Shown piece by piece: positions 47,354-57,730 of a stretch of 64,000 nt of DNA. Made by a program: the position numbers and the translations under genes. Below the pieces are notes generated by a model that searched no databases, had not been told where the DNA came from, and worked only from the letters and a program-made list of their open reading frames with translations. The DNA is from Blasia pusilla. Taxonomy: Eukaryota; Marchantiophyta; Marchantiopsida; Blasiales. The stretch lies in the NCBI GenBank assembly GCA_050084515.1, contig CM114273.1, positions 14,694,001 to 14,758,000 on the forward strand, given 5' to 3'. Positions within the stretch are counted from its first letter, which is position 1; each line of letters starts with the position of its first letter.

Positions 47354-47688
47354 GTATCAGGCAACAAACTGCTGAACGCCAGTGTGCATGCCTCGCCACC
47401 AATATTGAATTTGGAGCAAGTTATATGTCCGCTTCACTCCAAAATGACCCAACTCCTCGTGGGCATGATGACGTACCAAACGTGCTGTCTACGAAGGATA
47501 AGGCACTACACACCACACTCGCAACATATGTGTGCCCTCCCACCAAAAGCGTCTGGCTCGCTATAGGATCTGATCCCGCTCTCTAGCACCCACTATGCTT
47601 GCAACGCTGCTAGTATGCACGTACTCCAAGACCACTCTATCGTTGTGAATGTCTCGGCCACCTATCGTCTCCTCACCGGCCTCTGGAT

Positions 47689-47973
47689 CTAAGGACTTTC
47701 CATCAAACCTCGCCATTGAAGTCTCAGCAATCTGGCTCTCCATAGCCAACAAGCCAAATAGGCTAACGCATGCCATCCTGGCACCAACTCCTCATCACTC
47801 TCACCATGCCAACGAGCTCCACTCACATCTCGCTGACGCAGGCATGGGTTACGGCTTAAACCATCTACATCTTGGTTGAGCATCCCAAGTCTATGCACCA
47901 CGTGGAAGTCATACTCCTGCAACAAAAGAGCCCACCTCGCAAGCTTCCCTGTAAGCTCGTCAGACTCCATCAA
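47689..47973 (-). pseudogene. Ty3 RNase H C-terminal part
   Basis: SDELTGKLARWALLLQEYDF, then VVHRLGMLNQDVDGLSRNPC: the R.W...L.EYDF..HR.G..N..AD.LSR block ending the RNase H domain of Ty3 elements. Stops separate it from the RT part and from the integrase. Confidence 0.85.
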
Positions 47974-48093
47974 CCACTTAAGTGGTTGATGATCAGTAAT
48001 GATGTTAAAGGGATTTCCGAATAGATAACATCTGAATCTGAAATGCGACAGCCCACCCTACAGCCAAGCACTCACCCTCATACCAGCTATACT

Positions 48094-49281
48094 TCACCTC
48101 TGCAGTGTTGTTCGAGCATAAGCCACCACTAACTCTCTACCATCATCGTCATGCTGGGTGAGCACGGCTTCTAGCACCAACATGCTCCAATCGGTATGCA
48201 ACTGGAAAGGACGACCCCTGATCAGTCTCCTCAATATGGGCGCGGACGTCAATCTTTCCTTGAGCATCTCAAATGCTCTCTCTTGCTCATCCCCCCAGTG
48301 CCACTCCTGATCCACCTTGGTCATCAAGGTTAGCGGCTTCGTAATCGAACTGAAACCCTTAATGTGCCGTCGATAGAAGTTCGCCAATCCCATGAATGCA
48401 CAAACTCGACTCACATCTATAGGGCGTGGAATGAGTGAAATAGCCTCTACCTTCATCTGTTGCACACCAAGGCCCCCATGGTATATCATATGACCCAAGT
48501 ACTCAATCTGGTCATAGAAGAACTTGCACTTACCTAGATGTAGCTTCAGCCCACGTAACTGCAATCGTCGAAACACCTCCTCTAGATATCGCTCATGCTC
48601 CTCAACCGTGGCGCTAAAGACTACGATGTCATCAATATAATACCTAGAAAAATTGAGATCTGCCAAGATCCTATCCATGACCCTCTGAAACTCATACGGG
48701 GCGTTCTTTAACTGGAATGGTAAGAACCGCCACTAGTACAAACAATCCTTCCCGTGAGGATCGATGCCCCAAAATGCCGTCTTTTGCCTGTCCTCCAATC
48801 TGATGGGCACTTCATGGTCTCGGGCTCGCAAATCTAATGAATTGAAGAGCTTTGCATGCCCAATCGCATCAAAGATCTCCTCAAGGGTGGGCATGGCATA
48901 CCTATCGGCCTTTGTCTGCCGATTGATAGGTCGGTAATCTCCATAAATTTGCCTATCCGTCCAATTGCCATGCACATCCTTCTTGGCGGGCATGACACTG
49001 GCAGATGCATACTCTCCATGGGACATCTCCACTAGTCCTGCTCCAACCAAGTCCTGGCTCCTACTCTGAATCAGAGCCCTCTCCATGTCACTGTACTTGT
49101 AGGATCGTCGGAAGATTGGCGTGTCACTCGAAAACTCAATGCGGATCCCTGGACCCTTCAACGTACCCAAATCATGCATACTAAATGCAAAACAGGTCCT
49201 ATAACTCCTAAGAAACTGGTGTATCTGATGCCGTTCTCCTCCTGTAAACTTAGGGCCCATATCTGCCTCCCAAGTCTCCAT
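48094..49281 (-). pseudogene. Ty3 reverse transcriptase and start of RNase H
   Basis: Frames 48733-49281 and 48094-48678 are one domain interrupted by a stop at 48733. Seen: IYGDYRPINRQTKADRYAMP, FNSLDLRARDHEVPI, KTAFWGIDPHGKDCLY, LPFQLKNAPYEFQRVMDRIL, the catalytic YIDD box (48628-48639), LGHMIYHGGLGVQQMKVEA, FYRRHIKGFSSITKPLTLM, then the RNase H opening FQLHTDWSMLVLEAVLTQ. LDLRARDHE replaces the usual LDLRSGYHQ, another sign of decay. Confidence 0.9.
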
Positions 49282-49575
49282 CGTGACTACGATAGGACTC
49301 TCCGGCGCGGATTTTAGTGGTTGCTATGGTGCAACCCCGTCTCGTACAATAGAACTCCCATCTCCACGTGCAGTACCCGAAACCATGCTTGATGTTATGG
49401 CTATCATCTCCTGGCGTACTTGCAAAATATCCCAAGAAGTCCAAGGGTGTCTCTCTCGATCACCCCTGGTGTATCGATCTCCTTGGGTCTCGCCCCGAGC
49501 CATTGCCTCAACCGTCTCGGTAGGCATGGGGCTCACTAACGCAACAACTATGATCTGTCGCATCCTCAAACGACG
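49282..49575 (-). other. Linker between methyltransferase and RT
   Basis: Minus-strand reading gives a low-complexity polar segment (MARGETQGDRYTRGDRERHP, VSGTARGDGSSIVRDGVAP) running from the methyltransferase C-terminus into the RT N-terminus, with one stop. No domain is recognised. It supports a single original polyprotein frame across methyltransferase and RT. Confidence 0.6.
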
Positions 49576-50587
49576 CTACTCACCTACTCCTAAGCTGAAA
49601 ATCCATGTCAAGCAGTTCTGGTCCATCGCGTGACCCAAGACATGACGTCGTGATGCCTCCGATAGTGATGGTACTGCCGTCACTACTGTGGGGAATCCCA
49701 TCGCTCGCTCTCGCTCATTGGCGTTGGGCTCCACCAACCTCTGTACCTGGTCATCCCAAACCAAACCAGGTCCGGCCTCCTTGAATGCATAGGAAGCAAG
49801 AAAACTCACCAATGTGGGAAAGGCGGCTCGTGGCAAGCCAATTCTACTGACCACAGTCAACGGCGGTCGATCATCATGCCTCACTTCCTGTGATTGACAG
49901 CCCGGATCCAATATAGAATCCACCAACAAATCGGAGGGACGCTTTACTCTCGCATAATCCCTCCGCAATACCTCATGTGGTACCAAGTTGGTTCACCAAA
50001 GACACGGGCGATGTGCTTGTGAACCCACACTCACTGCATCTAACAACAGTGCCGGGCCAATCCATGCGTGCACCTGATGTGCACTTGTCACCACGCGGAA
50101 CCTCAAATCGCCCAAAATTGGCACATTCTCCAAAATGTATGTTGGACTGATCCGCTTGTAAATGTCACAAGATCCACATCATCTCCCAAAACAACTTGGA
50201 CCGAGTGTCAGCTAACCCGCTACCTCGTCCAACACTTGATTGGCCCTGACACGAACAAACAGCAATGACCAAGTCTATGGTCCCTACCCGCTCCAAGTCC
50301 TGCGCCCCCAACAATGAAATGTCCCTCGATAGGAAACTCTGGTAACCCTAAATGGCGGACGTAGACAACAAGTTGGGAAAACATAGGCATAATAGCGCCA
50401 CATGGTGAAGTGAAGCGCGCCTCGCAACATCATCAATCTCCACATACAGGTACTGCTGCACGCGCACTCCAGCGTGCAAAACAGCAGTTAACCCAGTGCT
50501 GATCCCTCCAAAGAGATCCAACACCGGTACCTGAATATCCTTATCTCGGATGCACCACACAATCGGGGTGGTGTCCAAAGGGGTCAT
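49576..50587 (-). pseudogene. Cytosine-5 DNA methyltransferase domain inside the Ty3 pol region
   Basis: Conserved C5-methyltransferase motifs appear in order on the minus strand. Motif I is VLDLFGGISTGL (50489-50524, AdoMet binding). Motif II acidic residue is in YVEID (~50440). Motif IV is SCQGQSS (50254-50234), where the catalytic PCQ is SCQ here. Then GLADTRSKLFWEM; motif VI YILENVP (ENV at 50122-50130); motif VIII GSQAHRPCLW (about 49996-50025). Motifs IX/X are ERERAMGFPT (~49690-49716) and GHAMDQN (49615-49635), then NCLTWIFSLGVGE. The first half (to ~50165) and second half (from ~50160) are in different frames, so there is one frameshift near 50130-50160. Stops are at 50348-50350, 50165-50167 and 49993-49995. 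The enzyme would methylate cytosine in DNA in the nucleus. It lies between protease and RT, so it belonged to the polyprotein. This copy is inactive. Confidence 0.9.
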
Positions 50588-50589
50588 AG

Positions 50590-51240
50590 CAGCACTCCTG
50601 TCTACCTAGGGTTCCTCTGACCCGTCACACTCTAGCGCAAATATTTCGCTCCACACAGTATGCACATGCTCGGTGGCTAAGCGTCAAAGCTCCTCAGTCG
50701 AGCCCCAAAGCGGCACCTCTCCTCCACGAACTAATGCAGCTACCATGACACTCCTCTCCATAGAAATGTCAAGAACGGGAGGATACTCTGTAGCACACTG
50801 ACTCCTCCCAGTAATCTAGGGAAAACCCCATCGGGTATAACATAGCTCCACCAAACAAGACATCGTAGGACTTTGCATTAGTCACTATCGCCTTGGCTCG
50901 CACCACGGACTCATCTATAGGATGTCCCGGGCGAATCCTGACCACGACCTCCTATTGGGTGATATACTGTGTGGTACTCGCTCCATGCAAGGATGTCTGT
51001 ATCCGGGATGGACAACACTCCACATCGGCTCTCGTCAAGCCCAATCCTCTGAATGACGCTTTCCACAACATCAGAGGTTGCGCTCTTGAATCCAACAAGA
51101 CGCGCCATGGACTAAAAGCTCTACCTCCGGGACTCACCAACTGGAAGACCTCTCCCTGCTTATCTAGCAACACAACACCAAGAGAAACCATGGCACGCTC
51201 TATTGCGGGTCTAGTGGGCATCTCCGCCATCCTAGCAGCC
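50590..51240 (-). pseudogene. Ty3 aspartic protease region
   Basis: The frame 50952-51230 contains WRVLLDSRAQPLMLWKASF, where the catalytic D-S/T-G is D-S-R in this copy (51084-51092). Just downstream in a shifted frame is YDVLFGGAMLYPMGFSLDYW (~50800-50860), the C-terminal part of the same retropepsin-like domain. The protease would cut the polyprotein. Missing glycine plus stops indicate inactivity. Confidence 0.7.
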
Positions 51241-51733
51241 GCAGCCTGCCATGAATTGACGTGGACGGCTAGAGCATCCGCTCCAAGGGCAGATCCATCA
51301 ACTCCTCTTCAATCACCTCTGAACGTGGTGCAAGAACTCCACCTCCACACTCACATAGCGTAGCGGCCAACCGAAAAACCTCGGCGGAGGTACCTCCCAA
51401 CGTCATAACATCGGAAGTAGAAAATAAAGGAGCGTGGTACACAATGATGGCAGCCCCCAACAACGTGCTCGACACATGCCCCTCCTGAGCATCAGAAATA
51501 GGAGTTGTCGCACTCGCTTCTCCCATCGCCCTCCGTGCCTCCACACCAACAACATCACCAACTCTCCAGGAACTCTGATGAGGACCCATCGATGGGGTCC
51601 TCATCGCCTTAGACAACGTGAAATATTGAGGAAGCCTAGTCTATTTCCTGGCTTCTCCTCGCTATGGATCCCACTCTACGGTTGCTCCACGCGTCACAAC
51701 TGTGGCGGCCTCCATTTGGGCTACCCTGCACAT

Positions 51734-52890
51734 CTAACCAGGATCCTCCATGTCTCTGGCTGCTCCATATGATGTCGATGCCACGGATCCGGCATCGGGT
51801 AACCTCAATGCCATAGCGCCAATCTCCTCCTGAGGCTGTTGTATCTTAGCAGCCATCCCAGCCTCACGCCCGGCATCTCCCTCGACGCGTCTAGGTGGTG
51901 GAACTCTACCTTCTCCATGAGCAGCTCCACCAACCTGTCGGGAAACTCCAGCTCCTCGTCCCCTAACGAGACCACCTAGTGCACGACCTCTAGCCCCACC
52001 CGGACCAGCTACTCGCTCTGGTGCACTCTCAGGCCCTCGTTCTGGACGTAACTCAAGATGTAAACTGAAACACCTAGCGCATGTATGACCATACCTTTGA
52101 CAATAGTCACACTGATAACCTTGTGGTGCAGCACCATCTCCTCCTCCATGTTGAGGCACACGTCCATGACCTTGACGAGTGCAATCGCGCTGATGATGGG
52201 CTCCACCACCTGACCAACAAATAATAGTAGGCGGCTGCTGCTGAGCTGCATATGAAGGCAAAGGTCTCTGTGGCAAGGCCTCCCGGTATCCTCCTGGAGC
52301 TCGTGGTGCCATAGTCGACCTATCTCGGAGTCCATGTTCCTGCACAGGTGGTGCAGATAATCGTGACTGCTCTTGCCCATAACCCATGGTGGCTACGCTC
52401 TCCTCCGCCATGTTGCGCTCAATGTTCTCGGCGGTCCTAAAAACATCTCTCAAAGTAGGGGAGTTGTTCATAAGAAGCACCCGTGTCCGCAGGGTCTAGT
52501 CCAACATCGAGTACCATGACTGGATAGCCCAAGCCTCCGTCACCCCGTGAGTGACGTCGATCAACCGGCGCAAGCGAGTGTAAGCCTCACGCAAACTCTC
52601 ACCCGGGCGCCTTTGGAAGTCGTGGATGCTCCGTAACTTCTCCATCCGTACCCCTTGGTAGCTCGCCCTCAACTCAACAAAGAACTCAACCACGAGGTTG
52701 AACCTGGGACGAACCCGACTAGATGGTGCAACTGCTCCAATGCGAGTGATCCCTCCTAAAACATCACTGTCGAAGAGGAAGTAGCCTCTCCTGACTCCTC
52801 CTCCTCATCTGGGAACGGCTCCGTCCATGACACATAGTGTGGGTCATAGTAGAGTCGCCATGCCTCAATCTCCTGGGCACACATATGAGA
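51734..52890 (-). pseudogene. Ty3 gag with zinc knuckles
   Basis: Pieces from right to left: EIEAWRLYYDPHYVSWTEPF then PDEEEESGEATSSS (near 52790-52880), VEFFVELRASYQGVRMEKLR, IHDFQRRPGESLREAYTRLR (frame 52496-52693), and the frame 51734-52480 with a nucleocapsid CCHC knuckle CDYCQRYGHTCARC (52070-52111) and a probable second one that lost a Cys (CWSGGGAHHQRDC). The tail is rich in Gly, Arg and Ala. Capsid/nucleocapsid of the particle. Stops at 52496 and near 52745 break it, and its true N-terminus runs into the LTR junction. Confidence 0.75.
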
Positions 52891-52977
52891 ACTATGGTGT
52901 TGTAAGAGGGATTAGATCTTATTATCTCTTTGTAAAATAAGATCAAATCTCTCCCACAACATTATAGTTCTCACATG
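52882..52977. repeat. 42-bp imperfect inverted repeat at gag/LTR junction
   Basis: Arms 52882-52923 and 52936-52977 pair with a handful of mismatches around a 12-nt loop. The left arm overlaps the beginning of the gag region, the right arm lies in the LTR. It replaces the expected primer-binding site and leader. Confidence 0.75.
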
Positions 52978-53336
52978 TATGCACTCTCACATGTGTCTCT
53001 CAATGTCAAACCAAACCCACTCTCCTAATGAGAGGCTTGGGTTACACACACAAGGCAAGCAAGACCATAGCTCCGCCGCCTCATGCCAAGAGGTTCAACA
53101 AAGAGAGAATGAGCTCTCAAGCTCTCTCTCCTTGAGATATAACCTTTCCCTCTCCCAAGCTCTCTCCATGGTAACCTATGCTCCCAAGAAACCTCCTTGG
53201 CTCTTGACCTGATGTAGGAGGTCAATGCCCACTTACCAAAAATAAAAAGTTGATCATATACTCAAAATGATACTTACCTAAAATAGTAAATTCCTCAATA
53301 TGGCTCCAAATGAGCCGAAATGAAGGAGAAACCTGC
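52896..53336 (-). repeat. Right LTR of the methyltransferase Ty3 element, first part
   Basis: Matches 4042-4430 (ccaaacccactctcct, gaggcttgggttacac, gaccatagctccgccgcc, caccttggctcttgac). It is interrupted at 53336 by the insertion of the 53337-58956 element and continues at 58962. Confidence 0.75.
53332..53336. other. 5-bp target duplication, left
   Basis: cctgc, repeated at 58957-58961, immediately outside the inserted Ty3 element. Confidence 0.85.
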
Positions 53337-53689
53337 TGTAACTATCCTTTGTTAGTCATAGTTAAGTTAGAATCTATGACATGAAGCGCATAAGTGAGAA
53401 AGAATCAACCAAAAAGAGAAAAGACAAGATACATGAGATAAAGATGAGAGTGAGACCATAGGTTGGTGAAAAGGGAGATAAGGATGAGGTTGAGGAAGAT
53501 GAGGTTGGGACATTAGACTCCAAAGGAGATTCTCTCATGCTATGAGAGTAGGACATGTGGCACAAGGATAGGTAGAGCTAATTTGTCTTCATTGTACCTA
53601 TCTCTAAGTATATAAAGGAAGAGGAGAGGCCTTGAGGGCATTCTACCTTTGAGCAATTCTAGAGTGGTTCCGTGAGCTGGACAGTTACA
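53337..53689 (+). repeat. 5' LTR of the young Ty3 element
   Basis: 353 bp, TG...CA, with a TATA box (TATATAAA, about 53609-53616) in the expected promoter position. Confidence 0.92.
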
Positions 53690-53690
53690 A

Positions 53691-53702
53691 TGGTATCAGA
53701 GC
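53691..53702 (+). promoter_or_regulatory. Primer-binding site, tRNA-iMet
   Basis: TGGTATCAGAGC one base after the LTR. Confidence 0.92.
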
Positions 53703-54284
53703 AAGGTTGCTCTTCCAAGGAGAGTGGATTACCCCTCTTGGAAGGATGACTAAGTAATGATATACTGTTTAGAGTAGATAGGTTGTTAGAGGCTGGCAGT
53801 GGCTATAGAGCTGCAAGTAGAGTAAGGGGGAAGGGCTGTTTTGCAGGTAATGGATGGAGGGGGAGCGAGAGTGGCCCCTAATTTCCCGTTTCTTAATCCG
53901 TTCACCATCAAACTCTTATATGTAGATAGACACTAGTTCACGAGATACCTCGTATATCACTTTGTTGAAGTTTTCATGACGCAAGTGATGGAGTCTCGCT
54001 ATCCGGTGATCCTCCCTATTGTTACATATGATCGTGTGTGGGATTGCACTATTTATATATTGTTTTAGAGGAGATATGGGGAATGGATTTGAATAGGCCC
54101 CCACAAGTGTTTTTTAACACTCGATGTATAGTCCATGTGGTTTGTCAACCTAAGATAGCATATAGAGAGTTTATGGTGAGGAAGTTTGGTCAAGAGTATT
54201 ATAATGAAGTCATTGCGTCAACACTGCCTTTTGTAGTCCCTATTGTGCGAAATTGGCAGGTGTATATCTTGATCTTATATTAGA
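53703..54284 (+). other. Leader region of the young Ty3 element
   Basis: Untranslated leader expected between primer site and gag. The frame 54038-54283 has no recognisable motif. Confidence 0.5.
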
Positions 54285-55484
54285 GTGATAGTAAAGGGTC
54301 AGGGGAAAGTCGGAGCGATCATGGAAGAAACTTTGAGGGATATGATTCGTGAATTGAGAGAGTTGAGAGTTGCATTTGATCAAAGTCAAAACCAAGTCCA
54401 AGAATTAGCGCAAGAAGTTGCTTCGGTCAGAAATATGAGAGTAGAGAGAGAGAGAGAGTTCTTCCGATAGGTGGGATGGAGACCGAAACCACAAGTGTTG
54501 TGACTTCGGGAGAGTGACGAAACCTTAAGGGCACGAGCATTGGAGGCCCAAGCAGCACAAAGAGTGATGGAGATGAATGCTCAAGCCTCATTGATATTGA
54601 AAATGACAAAGGCATGCAAGGTAGAACCGTACAAAGGAAGTCGAGCCATGGGGGTATTAGAGGGTTGGATCACTCGGATGGAAATCCATTTATCCCTTTT
54701 CAACATTGATGATCATATTGCAGGGATGTTCGTAAGATCTTGGTTAATCGATCAAGCATTGACATGGTATCAAGGATGGGAGAGATCCTTGATTGAAACA
54801 ACTCAACAAATTACATGGAGCGGAATGAAGCAAGGGCTGCTCCAAAATTTCCAAGCTGTGGATCCAATCCTCACTGCTAGAATGAAATTATGGCGACTGG
54901 AGCAGAAAGGAACTATGGAGGACTACATCGAAGAGTTTCGTGACTTGCAGATACAAATCCGCGACATGAGTGGGCCAGAAGCTCTCGATCTGTTTAAGAA
55001 AGGTTTGAAGAAGAAGGTGCGTCAAGAGGTGATTCGAGACAACCCAAAAGATATCAATGAAGCAATCGCATGTGCCCAACGTATGGCAAATGTGTACGAA
55101 GGAGGAGAAGAGGTGGTTTCTTCCATGAACAACCACTACGGACCCACACCCATGGAGTTGGGTAACCTTCGAGCACGAGATGGTTATGCGCCGCAAAGGT
55201 ATAATGGAAGGGTGCCAATGGAGAGAGATCGGAATCCCAACATACAAGGGATTGCTCCTCGAACCGACGGGGTCAGGGTTCCTAGAGGAGGGAGAGAATT
55301 CGAAGTCCGAAGAGATACACGCCAATGTTTTGAGTGTGGTAGATATGGTCATATAGCCATGAATTTTCGTCTTTGTAGGCTCGGAAATAGGCCATATTGT
55401 TGCCCCCTTAATCATCTTGAAGGAGGGCATATGCAGGAAGATGACGAAGAAGGCGGACCTCAGGGAAACGCCAACCATCAGTAA
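54285..55484 (+). pseudogene. Ty3 gag of the young element
   Basis: A coiled-coil N-terminus (MEETLRDMIRELRELRVAFD) and capsid core share one frame across stops at 54468-54470 and near 54502. Capsid: YKGSRAMGVLEGWITRMEIH, WYQGWERSLIETTQQITWSG, EDYIEEFRDLQIQIRDMSGP, LFKKGLKKKVRQEV. Then a nucleocapsid knuckle CFECGRYGHIAMNF in which the last Cys is Phe. Only two point changes to stop codons and the knuckle change separate it from an intact gag. Packages the element RNA. Confidence 0.88.
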
Positions 55485-55516
55485 TCGCGCCTCACGGATA
55501 TACTGGTTCTAACAAA

Positions 55517-56893
55517 ATGAGGAAAGGCGAGGGTCGACACAAACATGTGGAGGTAAATGGTTTGAAGAGAGGAGAAACACGTCTCATTGTTGTAGACGGG
55601 GAAGTAGAAGGATCCCAAGTTAGAGTGTTGATTGATCCTGGGGCAACAGAAAACTTCCTTTCAAGAGCCATAGCTATGAAATTGGGTTTAGCTTTAGAGA
55701 GGGATCAAAAAGAAGAGGTAGAATTACCAAACAGGCAAACAGAAAAGATTGAGAAGCTTCCTCGAAGGGTAGAGTTGAAGATAGGAAAGTATCTAGAAGA
55801 GTTGGAGATGAAGGTCATTAGGTTAGCACGTTATGATGTTATCTTGGGAATGCCTTGGATGGAACAGTATAATCCAGAGGTAGATAGGAGAAAAACCCGA
55901 GAGTGGAAGCTTTACGAAGACAGAGTCAGATCACGTCCTAGAACCCTACCCCTACATGTAATAGGAAAAACCGCCATCAAACATCAAGATGTATGTTTCC
56001 TAGGTTTAATAAGAGATGTTTATGGTTTGAAAAAATATTCAGAGGTACCAGACGAGTTGAGAGAAGTATTGGAGGAATATAAAGATGTATTCCCAAATGA
56101 TTTACCATCAGGGTTACCACCCAAACGGAGGGTAGACCACAAGATTGAGATCCTTCCAGGAAGCACACCACCATGTAAAGCTCCTTACCGCTTAGCTCCA
56201 AGAGAATTAGAAGAATGCAAAGCCCAAGTGGAGGAGATGCTGCAGAAAGGCTTCATCCAACCAAGCGTTTCGCCATATGGAGCCCCTGTCCTTTTTGTGA
56301 AAAAGAAGGATGGAAGCATGCGACTGTGTATCGACTATCGAGCACTGAATCAACAAACAGTCAAAAAAAAATATCCATTACCAAGAATGGATGATTTGTT
56401 TGACCAACTACAAGGAGCAAAATACTTCACCAAACTTGACCTTCGTAGCGGCTACAACCAAATTCGAATTGCGGATGAAGATGTGCACAAGATTGCTTTT
56501 CGTACTAGGTATGGACACTTTGAATACTTAGTCATGCCATTTTGTCTTACTAATGCACCTGCAACCTTTATGGGCCTAATGAATGATATCTTTCGTCCAT
56601 ATTTAGATAAGTCTGTCATTGTATTCCTAGATGATATCTTAGTCTATAGTAAAACGATAGAGGAGCATATAAATCATCTACGAGAAGTCCTTCAAATCCT
56701 AAGAGATAATGAGTTGTATGCTAAAGCGTCAAAATGTGAGTTCGGTAAAATAGAAGTTGATTATCTAGGGCATCGAGTCAGCGCAAAAGGTATCCAAGTG
56801 ATGGGTGAGAAGGTAGAAGTGATCCAAAAATGGAGTGCACCTGAGGATCAAACTCAATTGAAGAGTTTTCTAGGGTTAACAGGATTCTATTGA
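55517..56893 (+). pseudogene. Ty3 protease and reverse transcriptase of the young element
   Basis: One long frame of 458 codons. Retropepsin near the start: [20 protein letters not shown] (D-P-G-A where D-S/T-G-A is usual) and [12 protein letters not shown] follows: [75 protein letters not shown], the catalytic [24 protein letters not shown]. It ends at TGA after GLTGFY, where Ty3 RTs continue with an Arg codon (CGA). Gag lies in a different frame, so pol would need a frameshift or has an indel. Confidence 0.92.
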
Positions 56894-57730
56894 AGATTTG
56901 TCAAAGGTTTTGCTCAAATTGCACAATCCTTAACATCTTTACTAGGGAAGTGACAAAAATGGAATTGGGGCACATCACAAGAGATTGCTTTTCAATCATT
57001 AAAGGATGCCTTGATCAAAGCCCCTATATTGAAGTGGTATGATCCTAATCGACCCATCAAGTTGGCCACAGATGCTTCAGGTACTAGCATTGGAGGAGTA
57101 CTACAACAAGAATGGGAGGATGGATGGCATCCTATTGCCTTCTTTTCTCGCAAGCTATTGCCAGCGGAGCAAAATTACCATACAACTGAGCGAGAAGAAC
57201 TTGCTATTGTGTTGGCAACCAAGCATTGGAAACATTACTTGGGCGATATGGAGTTTGTGGTGGAGACTGATCACAAGCCCTTGGTCTACCTAGAGTCCCA
57301 GAAGGAGCTCTCCAAACGTCAAATTCAATGGGCAGAATGGCGACAACAATTCATGATGAAAATTGTCTATGTGGAAGGAAAGAAGCAGTTGGCAGACGCC
57401 TTGACTCGTATACCACAGATGAATAACATATCTGAAGTGGAGATTCACTCTAGTTGGTGGAAAAAGTTATCCAAAGCCACAAAGGAGGATGAAGAAATTG
57501 TAGTGGCTATTCATGCCAACAGAATATACAAGGCTCAAGGATTGGTTTTCCATAAAGGTAAAGTATGGATCCCACAAGATCCACAATTACGCACTGAAGT
57601 ATTGTCTGAAGCTCACGACACAGTCATTGCGGGTCATATGGGAGCTGAAAAAACCTTAGAGGGATTACAACGAGCGTACTATTGTAACCTTAGAGGGATT
57701 AACAATAGTACGCTCGTTGCTCGTTATTAA
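56894..57730 (+). pseudogene. Ty3 RNase H and integrase zinc finger of the young element
   Basis: After the TGA at 56891-56893 and another near 56952, the frame resumes: APILKWYDPNRPIKLATDAS, GGVLQQEWEDGWHPIAFFSR, YHTTEREELAIVLATKHWKH, LGDMEFVVETDHKPLVYLES, QWAEWRQQFMMKIVYVEGKK, QLADALTRIPQ (RNase H). Then the integrase H2C2 finger begins (EAHDTVIAGHMGAEKTLEGL) and collapses at 57652-57719 into an inverted duplication and a stop, losing the two Cys. Confidence 0.88.
57652..57719. repeat. Local direct plus inverted duplication inside integrase
   Basis: The 16-mer aaccttagagggatta occurs at 57652-57667 and 57686-57701. The 18-mer at 57668-57685 (caacgagcgtactattgt) is followed by its exact reverse complement at 57702-57719. 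Normal integrase zinc-finger sequence is missing at this point. Confidence 0.92.

Larger units (their letters stand above)
45937..52895 (-). mobile_element. Ty3/gypsy retrotransposon encoding a C5 DNA methyltransferase and PHD finger (defective)
   Basis: On the minus strand the order is gag (zinc knuckle), aspartic protease, cytosine-5 methyltransferase, linker, RT, RNase H, integrase, PHD finger, then a 3' UTR and polypurine tract (minus-strand ctagggggcgatt, about 46067-46079). RT-RNase H-integrase order places it in Ty3/gypsy. Only the last ~130 bp of LTR remain at the left (45937-46066). The right LTR lies at ~52896-53336 and, beyond a later insertion, 58962-59072. Multiple stops, several of the CAG-to-TAG or TGG-to-TGA kind, and one frameshift make this copy inactive. 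Confidence 0.88.

Noticed and set aside
46616-47586. Plus-strand frames opposite the Ty3 integrase
   Set aside because: Antisense shadows of the conserved minus-strand integrase.
54888-55478. 196-codon minus-strand frame
   Set aside because: Antisense shadow of the young Ty3 gag, which has clear capsid and zinc-knuckle motifs on the + strand.
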